11,326 nt of DNA from Bdellovibrionales bacterium (GTDB lineage: Bacteria > Bdellovibrionota > JAFGOL01): NCBI GenBank assembly GCA_022710165.1, contig JAKLHL010000036.1, forward strand, positions 1 through 11,326, written 5' to 3'. The translations under genes and the position numbers were made by a program. Shown piece by piece: positions 7,038 through 11,326 of the stretch. How positions within the stretch are numbered: position 1 is the first letter of the stretch; each line of letters begins with the position of its first letter. The notes below the pieces were generated by a model. It saw nothing but the letters and a program-made list of their open reading frames with translations, did no database searches and was not told the DNA's origin.

Positions 7038-8195
7038 GTGAGAAAAAACTCTAAAAAGTTTTTGTTCCTACTTGTATGCATGGCATTGTCAATGCCTAGC
7101 TATGCATATCGTGTGCCTAATTGCCGTCTTCGCCACGTCGTAAAACGCGGAGAAACTCTTACCAAGATAGCAAAAAAACACAACACATCCGCATCAAAGA
7201 TAAAAAAGCTAAACAAACTCCGCAATAAAAATATTTTACCAGCCGGCAAGATAATCTGTTTGAACAACGAGGTTAAAAAGTGCCCTAACTCTTACACGGT
7301 AAAAAAAGGGGACACCTTAAGCCTTTTAGCTAAAGCTAATGGCATGGAACCCCCTTATGATTCGGCTCTTGAAATAGCGTCTAAAAATGGCGTTACCAAT
7401 GCCAATAGGATAGAGGTTGGCGATAAGATATGTTTTGAAGAACCTAAAAAAGAAGAGCCAAAGAAAGAAGAACCGGTAGTAGCGGCAGTGCCAATAGTGA
7501 TAGCTGTAGCTCCTGCACCTGTAGAAGAAAGGGACCATTTTGGTTTTTTTGTGACCCCGTTCCTAAGTTTTGGTAAGGTAGATTTTGTAGACAACACCAC
7601 AGGTACCAGGGGTTCTGTTCTTTCAAAGACGAACTTTGGGCTTGAACTAAAGTTCATGCAATTCTTGACGGAATCCTTCTCCAGCGAGTTTATTGCGACT
7701 ATAGAACAAAGATCTTTCAAGACCAAGACCACCAGGACTTTTGGCGATCATGGCGGACAGATGCTTAACATTGGGGTGGGCATAGCCTACAATCCTATCG
7801 AAAGGATGGAACTTAAGGCCAAGCTCATGTATGGAGATGAGTACTATTTTAGGATGCCAAGTACTACATCTTTGGCAATGGATCCTACCAAAGCTTTTAA
7901 GACGGATATTTCTGCTTCTTATGACCTCTTCAGGTCCACCTCAAAGAAATACATAACAGGTATAGGTGCAGGCTTAAGAATGTTGAGTGGCGAGCATGTG
8001 ACGGCTTCAGACGGGACTGCTTACAAGGCTAATTTTGGCTATGGCTATTTTGGATCTTTCTATGTAAGGCAAAAATTCAAACATATCATGCTGGAAGAAT
8101 CCTTTGTTTATGAAGATATTAGAAAGGATACGGAACTCTTCAATCAGACCCTTGCCAACATGTACCTCAGGATGGGCATATTGTTCCTGTTCTAG
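7038..8195 (+). CDS. LysM-domain outer-membrane beta-barrel protein, copy 2
   Basis: Paralogue of the preceding gene, 385 residues, same architecture and inferred role. The signal peptide is clearer: RKNSKK, a hydrophobic core and cleavage after SYA (about residue 23). LysM 1 (about 30-74) has HVVKRGETLTKIAKKHNTS and LPAGKIICL, and is very Lys/Arg-rich. LysM 2 (about 79-133) has YTVKKGDTLSLLAKANG, PPYDSALEIA and IEVGDKICF. The linker is shorter than in copy 1, with KKEEP repeats and a Val/Ala/Pro stretch. The barrel of about 215 residues aligns with copy 1 along its whole length and shares TRTFGDHGGQMLN, YYFRMPSTTSLAMD and GYGYFGS, ending in ...LFLF with a terminal Phe. It starts with GTG; an in-frame TAG 12 bases upstream limits the choice. 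The different linker and N-domain basicity suggest the copies have specialised. The function is inferred from domains only. Confidence 0.85.
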   Translation: MRKNSKKFLFLLVCMALSMPSYAYRVPNCRLRHVVKRGETLTKIAKKHNTSASKIKKLNKLRNKNILPAGKIICLNNEVKKCPNSYTVKKGDTLSLLAKANGMEPPYDSALEIASKNGVTNANRIEVGDKICFEEPKKEEPKKEEPVVAAVPIVIAVAPAPVEERDHFGFFVTPFLSFGKVDFVDNTTGTRGSVLSKTNFGLELKFMQFLTESFSSEFIATIEQRSFKTKTTRTFGDHGGQMLNIGVGIAYNPIERMELKAKLMYGDEYYFRMPSTTSLAMDPTKAFKTDISASYDLFRSTSKKYITGIGAGLRMLSGEHVTASDGTAYKANFGYGYFGSFYVRQKFKHIMLEESFVYEDIRKDTELFNQTLANMYLRMGILFLF

Positions 8196-8207
8196 CCTCG
8201 TAATAAT

Positions 8208-8236
8208 TTGACTTCATCCTCCAAATTTGCTAAAAA
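8208..8236 (+). promoter_or_regulatory. Promoter of rnc
   Basis: TTGACT (8208-8213), a 17-bp spacer and TAAAAA (8231-8236) preceded by TGC form the most canonical -35/-10 pair in the window. Transcription would begin near 8243, which is after the GTG at 8240 and about 6 nt before the ATG at 8249. This favours the ATG and a nearly leaderless message. No SD is visible. Confidence 0.5.
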
Positions 8237-8248
8237 CTAGTGCCTATC

Positions 8249-8941
8249 ATGGAATTTAAAACCCTAGAGCAAAATATCGGATATAAGTTTTCTGACACCA
8301 CCTTATTGGTGGAGGCCTTGACGCATAAATCTTATGCGAACGAGGATAGCAAGGACGAGGGAAACTACGAAAGGCTGGAGCTTTTGGGCGACGCTGTACT
8401 GGAACTTGCAATAACGGATATATTGATGATCAAATATCCAGATAGTTCAGAGGGTGATCTTTCAAAAGGAAGGGCCTCTATAGTGAGGGCAAATATACTT
8501 TACAAGATAGCTAAAGAAGTAGACCTGGGACAATATTTAAGACTTGGAAAGGGCGAAGAGAACTCAGGCGGAAGGGAAAGGGATTCCATCCTTGCTTGTG
8601 CCATGGAAGCGGTCATAGGAGCTGTCTATGCAGACGGAGGCTTTGAGCCTGCAAAGAAGCTTGTAGCAAGGCTTTGGGCAGGTAAAACAGATAGGGTATT
8701 TTCTGAGGAATATGATATAGATTACAAGACAAAACTTCAGGAGCTGGTACAGTCAAAGTACCGAGTGCTTCCGGAGTACAGTGTCGTTAATATTTCGGGG
8801 CCATCGCACAATAGGGTATTTAAGGTAAAGGTTTCTGCCGGAGAAGTAAGCCAGACTGGACTTGGAAAGAACAAGAAAGAGGCGGCCCAAAGTGCTGCGA
8901 GTAGGGCATTAAGGGTTATCCAAGAGGGAAGCAGAGCATGA
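8249..8941 (+). CDS. rnc: Ribonuclease III
   Basis: Dimeric, Mg2+-dependent double-strand RNA endonuclease for rRNA processing and mRNA decay; 230 residues from the ATG, close to E. coli Rnc (226). The catalytic domain (about 1-150) has LTHKSYAN, the signature ERLELLGDAVLEL (E41, E44, D48) and EGDLS (E68). The dsRNA-binding domain (about 157-226) has DYKTKLQELVQ and ends KKEAAQSAASRAL. Metal-site residues run collinear with E. coli at a constant offset of 3, but the position equal to E. coli D114 is Cys117 (codon TGT at 8597), in ILACAMEAVIGA; the essential Glu (E120) is kept. The GTG at 8240 is an alternative start that adds three residues; the predicted promoter favours 8249. The stop overlaps the next gene's ATG as ATGA, so the two are translationally coupled. 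Confidence 0.95.
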   Translation: MEFKTLEQNIGYKFSDTTLLVEALTHKSYANEDSKDEGNYERLELLGDAVLELAITDILMIKYPDSSEGDLSKGRASIVRANILYKIAKEVDLGQYLRLGKGEENSGGRERDSILACAMEAVIGAVYADGGFEPAKKLVARLWAGKTDRVFSEEYDIDYKTKLQELVQSKYRVLPEYSVVNISGPSHNRVFKVKVSAGEVSQTGLGKNKKEAAQSAASRALRVIQEGSRA

Positions 8942-10011
8942 TAATACCTATTTTTCTCACAGGCCTTGGGTGTTCCAAGGAAGAACCTTGTGTTTTCTGC
9001 AACCAGGAAATTGCCACCTCCAGCGCCGCTGTAAATACGGACGCTGAGATAAGGAAAAGAATAGAGACCACACTAACGGACCATCTTATAGAGCCGCAAA
9101 GCCTTGAGTATCCTGTAGAAGTGGCTTTCTATGGATCTACTTTTACATCGCTGCAGTTTGCATATCAAAAAGAGCTTTTAAAGTTCACACAAGAGACCTT
9201 TGAAAGCCTCACTCATAAGAACCACAGGGGCCATCTTAACGTTAGGATCTCGACCCGCCCCGACCACATAAGGAAAGAAGAGCTCTTAGACCTGAAAATA
9301 AGGTTCAATCTGGGTTTGGTGGAAATAGGAGTGCAGTCCATGAACGACGCAGTCCTTGCCATTTCAAGAAGAGGGCACACAAGAAAGGATGTTAAGAAGG
9401 CTGTAAAGGACCTAAGAGAGATAGGGATAGAGGTTTCTTGCCATCAGATGATAGGGCTTCCGGGCTCCACTTTGAATGATGAGCTGGAAACGGCAAAGGA
9501 CATAGTAAAGCTTAAGCCAAAATACGTAAGGATACACCCAACGCTTGTACTAAGGAATACAGTGTTAGAAAGTATGTATAGGGACGGGTCTTACAAGCCT
9601 CTCAACCTTATAGAAGCAGTTGATATTACAGAGAAAGTTCTAAGATTCTACAGAAAGGCAGGGATAATAGTTACACGCATAGGATTGCATCCAAGTGAGC
9701 TTTTAATGGATAGTATTGTTGCTGGTCCTTGGCATCCGTCATTTAGAGAACTTGTTGAAGGCAAGTATCTTATGAGCGAGGCCTCGAAGCAACTATCAAG
9801 CCATAAAGGCCAGAAAGTAAGCCTGCACATAGCCCCTCAGGACGAGACCTACATAAGAGGGGAAAAGAACAGTAATTACAGGTGGTTAATAGATAATTTT
9901 GAACTTCCATCCCTTGAAATAGTTAAGGATCCCCAGGTACAAAGGGGTAATCTTACCGTAAAGGGAGTCACAAGGTCCTCAGTTAGGTCCCCAAAAGAAG
10001 CCAACGTTTAA
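8938..10011 (+). CDS. Elp3-like radical SAM protein (rnc-linked family)
   Basis: Predicted [4Fe-4S]/S-adenosylmethionine enzyme of 357 residues. Its substrate is not known to me; homologues commonly lie between rnc and smc in Clostridia and some other phyla. The opening MIIPIFLTGLGC leads to the cluster motif with Cys12, Cys18 and Cys21, spaced CX5CX2C rather than the usual CX3CX2C. Next come VAFYGSTFTSL, where the family usually has GGSFT, then RISTRPDHI, VEIGVQSMNDAVL, RRGHTRKDV, MIGLPGST, VRIHPTLVLRNT and VTRIGLHPSE. The conserved tail contains AGPWHPSFRELV. The overall fit to the family is very good, so the unusual cysteine spacing is probably real and not a frame error. Translation is coupled to rnc by ATGA overlap, with a GAGG-type SD about 10 nt upstream. 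No smc follows; the next gene is convergent. Confidence 0.85.
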   Translation: MIIPIFLTGLGCSKEEPCVFCNQEIATSSAAVNTDAEIRKRIETTLTDHLIEPQSLEYPVEVAFYGSTFTSLQFAYQKELLKFTQETFESLTHKNHRGHLNVRISTRPDHIRKEELLDLKIRFNLGLVEIGVQSMNDAVLAISRRGHTRKDVKKAVKDLREIGIEVSCHQMIGLPGSTLNDELETAKDIVKLKPKYVRIHPTLVLRNTVLESMYRDGSYKPLNLIEAVDITEKVLRFYRKAGIIVTRIGLHPSELLMDSIVAGPWHPSFRELVEGKYLMSEASKQLSSHKGQKVSLHIAPQDETYIRGEKNSNYRWLIDNFELPSLEIVKDPQVQRGNLTVKGVTRSSVRSPKEANV

Positions 10012-10114
10012 AACAGGGTTTAAAGCAGACTTAAAAGGCGGGTCTATACCTTGGCCTTGGTCTATCCAAGTTTATGGGGGGGCTAGCCAGAGGCTTAATG
10101 TCGCATAATTAATC

Positions 10115-10130
10115 TTATGTAAAGTAAATA
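10115..10130 (+). repeat. 16-bp direct repeat, copy 1
   Basis: TTATGTAAAGTAAATA occurs here and again, identically, at 10466-10481, 351 bp away. Both copies are preceded by a TAATCTT-like stretch. No inverted terminal structure links them. Confidence 0.8.
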
Positions 10131-10355
10131 ATACAAGGCCAGCCAAACAGGTATAAATACTGGGGTCCTAATAATTGCTAAACAGATCTTTGTTTTGTTG
10201 ACGAATCCCTCCTAATTAAATGAATAAAATCTTTTTAAATCAATCTCTTGCAATAGATATCTAAAGTTTAATATTAAGTTTAGTCCGTTTACCCTATCAA
10301 AGTTAAAGATTACTTTAAATTTCATCTATTATTAAATGGTATTATTGGTCTTTTA

Positions 10356-10369
10356 AGTATAATTATACT
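10356..10369. repeat. 14-bp perfect palindrome containing back-to-back TATAAT
   Basis: AGTATAATTATACT is its own reverse complement. It contains TATAAT on both strands (10358-10363 on plus, 10362-10367 on minus). No good -35 was found on either side, so it may be a divergent -10 pair, an operator, or an AT-rich coincidence. Confidence 0.5.
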
Positions 10370-10434
10370 CTACATCTAAACTAAACTTTGTTTATTTAGG
10401 CCTTGAAAGCCCCATAAAGACTTATAAGGATCTG

Positions 10435-10504
10435 GGCTGTAAGTGAAACTCCAAAATAATCTTTATTATGTAAAGTAAATACAGCCTCTCCCACCCCGGG
10501 AGAG
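10435..10504. ncRNA. Candidate structured RNA element
   Basis: GGCTGTA (10435-10441) pairs perfectly with TACAGCC (10480-10486), enclosing a small CTTTA/TAAAG stem (10461-10465 and 10471-10475). Next to it is a strong hairpin, CTCTCCC (10486-10492), loop ACCCC, GGGAGAG (10498-10504). The first arm also overlaps an alternative stem, AGCCC (10408-10412) with GGGCT (10434-10438). Neither strand shows a T-run after the GC hairpin, so it is not an ordinary terminator. On the minus strand it would lie about 115-185 nt past the pfkA stop. Strand and function are undetermined. Confidence 0.3.
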
Positions 10505-10545
10505 TGTAGCCTAATCATGGATATTCAAGACTACTCTAACCTTCT

Positions 10546-10571
10546 CAATAGAGTATAAGCATACTTTATTG
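10546..10571. repeat. 11-bp stem hairpin downstream of the phosphofructokinase gene
   Basis: CAATAGAGTAT (10546-10556), loop AAGC and ATACTTTATTG (10561-10571) form an 11-bp stem with one G-T wobble. Outer arms CTCTAA (10534-10539) and TTAGAG (10573-10578) extend it after a small internal loop. It lies about 50 nt past the stop of the minus-strand gene. No T-run follows, so it may be a 3'-end stabilising or processing structure, possibly an RNase III-type substrate. Confidence 0.45.
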
Positions 10572-10619
10572 CTTAGAGAGTATTAAATAGTGAGTAAGCT
10601 TAATTAGATCAATATCTTA

Positions 10620-11326
10620 CTAGTTTTTCATGGAAACAGGCTGTCCAGTAGCCTCAATTACGTTCATCCATAGTGGTGAGTTTGGGTCCAAGCTCTTCCT
10701 TTTGGAAACGGCCGTATCTATAGGAAGGTTTGTAAAGTGCTCATGAAGGTGGCCTATTAAAAGGTTGGTTTTGCCTGCCATGGCCGCGTGGACTGCGTTC
10801 TGGGCCAACTGAAGACAATAAATGGCGTCCGTAGAGTTAGCTTCTTTGCTTCTTATAGTATAGCTAGGGTCTATATACTTTACCTGGACCGGGATCTTGT
10901 TCTTTTTGGAGTAGCTGTTTATCTCGCTCCTTAAAAGAGCACCAATGTCCCCAAGGTCTTTGTTACCAGAGGCGTCATAGCCAAGCTTATCCTTATCAAA
11001 GAACTTTTGGCCGGCACCCTCTGCGACTATGATCACAGCATGGTGGCGCCTTTCAAGCCTTTTGAACAGCAGGGTCAAAAAGCCGTTCGGGCCTTCAAGG
11101 TCAAAGTCAACTTCTGGCACCAATACAAAGTTAGCGTCATTTGCCGCCAAAGCCGTGTGTGATGCGATAAAGCCGGAATATCTACCCATCAGTTTTACAA
11201 GCCCCACACCATTATAATAACCCTTGGCCTCTGTGTGCGCAGAGGTAATGGACTGAGTTGCGGTCTGGACGGCAGTATCAAAACCAAAGCTCTTGGATAT
11301 ATATGAGATGTCATTATCTATAGTTT
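10620..11326 (-). CDS. pfkA: ATP-dependent 6-phosphofructokinase, atypical clade X, C-terminal part
   Basis: Glycolytic enzyme phosphorylating fructose 6-phosphate to fructose 1,6-bisphosphate in the cytoplasm. About 235 C-terminal residues are present; the gene runs off the right edge, and no internal start (such as the GTG at 11207) should be used because homology is continuous. The first residues are TIDNDI, whose first Asp is the catalytic base. Then follow SFGFDTA, VKLMGRYSGFIA, VLVPEVDF, VIIVAEGAGQ, DASGNK, the hallmark KYIDPSYTIRS, NAVHAAMAGKT and a closing TGQPVSMKN. KYIDPSYxIR and AEGAGQ match the plant, Treponema (TP0108-type) and trypanosome group, known to use ATP although related to PPi-dependent enzymes. 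The N-terminal motif that decides ATP or PPi use is outside the window, so the donor is inferred from the clade. The gene is convergent with the radical SAM gene. Confidence 0.9.
   Translation of the reverse strand, partial: TIDNDISYISKSFGFDTAVQTATQSITSAHTEAKGYYNGVGLVKLMGRYSGFIASHTALAANDANFVLVPEVDFDLEGPNGFLTLLFKRLERRHHAVIIVAEGAGQKFFDKDKLGYDASGNKDLGDIGALLRSEINSYSKKNKIPVQVKYIDPSYTIRSKEANSTDAIYCLQLAQNAVHAAMAGKTNLLIGHLHEHFTNLPIDTAVSKRKSLDPNSPLWMNVIEATGQPVSMKN

Larger units (their letters stand above)
10012..10619. other. AT-rich 608-bp convergent intergenic region
   Basis: No credible ORF, tRNA or rRNA is seen on either strand; stops are dense in all frames. The stretch from about 10160 to 10480 is clearly more AT-rich than the flanking genes. 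It holds a 16-bp direct repeat, a 14-bp palindrome, several hairpins and mutually exclusive stems, listed separately. Neither flanking gene needs a promoter here because they converge, so the length suggests an unrecognised RNA, a long 3' UTR or decayed DNA. Confidence 0.6.

Noticed and set aside
10056..10070. Hairpin CTTGG-TCTAT-CCAAG as terminator of the rnc operon
   Set aside because: The stem is only 5 bp and is followed by TTTATGG, not a real T-run. It was not strong enough to annotate.
10115..10123. TTATGTAAA as DnaA boxes marking an origin
   Set aside because: It differs from the TTATCCACA consensus at several positions, only two copies exist, and no dnaA, dnaN or gidA-type neighbours are present.
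10012..10619. tRNA, rRNA or IS element in the long gap
   Set aside because: No T-loop GTTCGA-type core, no rRNA-like stretch, no terminal inverted repeats and no transposase fragments were seen.

Overview
The window appears to be a chromosomal segment from an uncultured diderm (Gram-negative-type) bacterium. Two genes encode LysM proteins that end in an apparent outer-membrane beta-barrel with a terminal Phe. A third encodes a large secreted lipoprotein. Arginine is mostly written AGG/AGA and ATA is common for isoleucine. The base composition looks moderately AT-rich by eye. The phylum cannot be fixed from the sequence alone; a Bdellovibrionota/deltaproteobacteria-like lineage or a diderm candidate phylum are guesses.

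Layout. 1-1994 (+): the 3' end of alr (alanine racemase, peptidoglycan D-Ala supply) overlaps the complete purH (last two steps of IMP synthesis). 2037-5696 (+): a 1219-residue lipoprotein made of an IPT/TIG domain, three exact 90-residue Ig-like repeats, one more Ig-like domain and 14 RCC1 propeller repeats. 5758-8195 (+): two tandem paralogues, each with a signal peptide, two LysM domains, a charged or proline-bearing linker and a C-terminal beta-barrel. 8249-10011 (+): rnc (RNase III), translationally coupled to a radical SAM gene of the Elp3-like family often found beside rnc. 10012-10619: a long AT-rich gap between convergent genes with no credible ORF, but with hairpins, a 16-bp direct repeat and a 14-bp palindrome. 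10620-11326 (-): the C-terminal half of an atypical (plant/Treponema-like, clade X) ATP-dependent phosphofructokinase.

How it fits together. The three central genes are all envelope or surface genes, and each has its own apparent promoter, so they look like neighbouring units rather than one operon. The LysM-barrel proteins could tie the outer membrane to peptidoglycan, and the RCC1 lipoprotein could display two seven-bladed propellers at the surface or in the periplasm. Extended -10 elements (TGn plus a TATAAT-like hexamer) precede four genes. In both LysM genes the start codon falls about where transcription should begin, which predicts leaderless mRNAs. Operon-internal genes (purH, the radical SAM gene) instead have Shine-Dalgarno sequences. 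No mobile elements, CRISPR arrays, tRNA or rRNA genes were seen.
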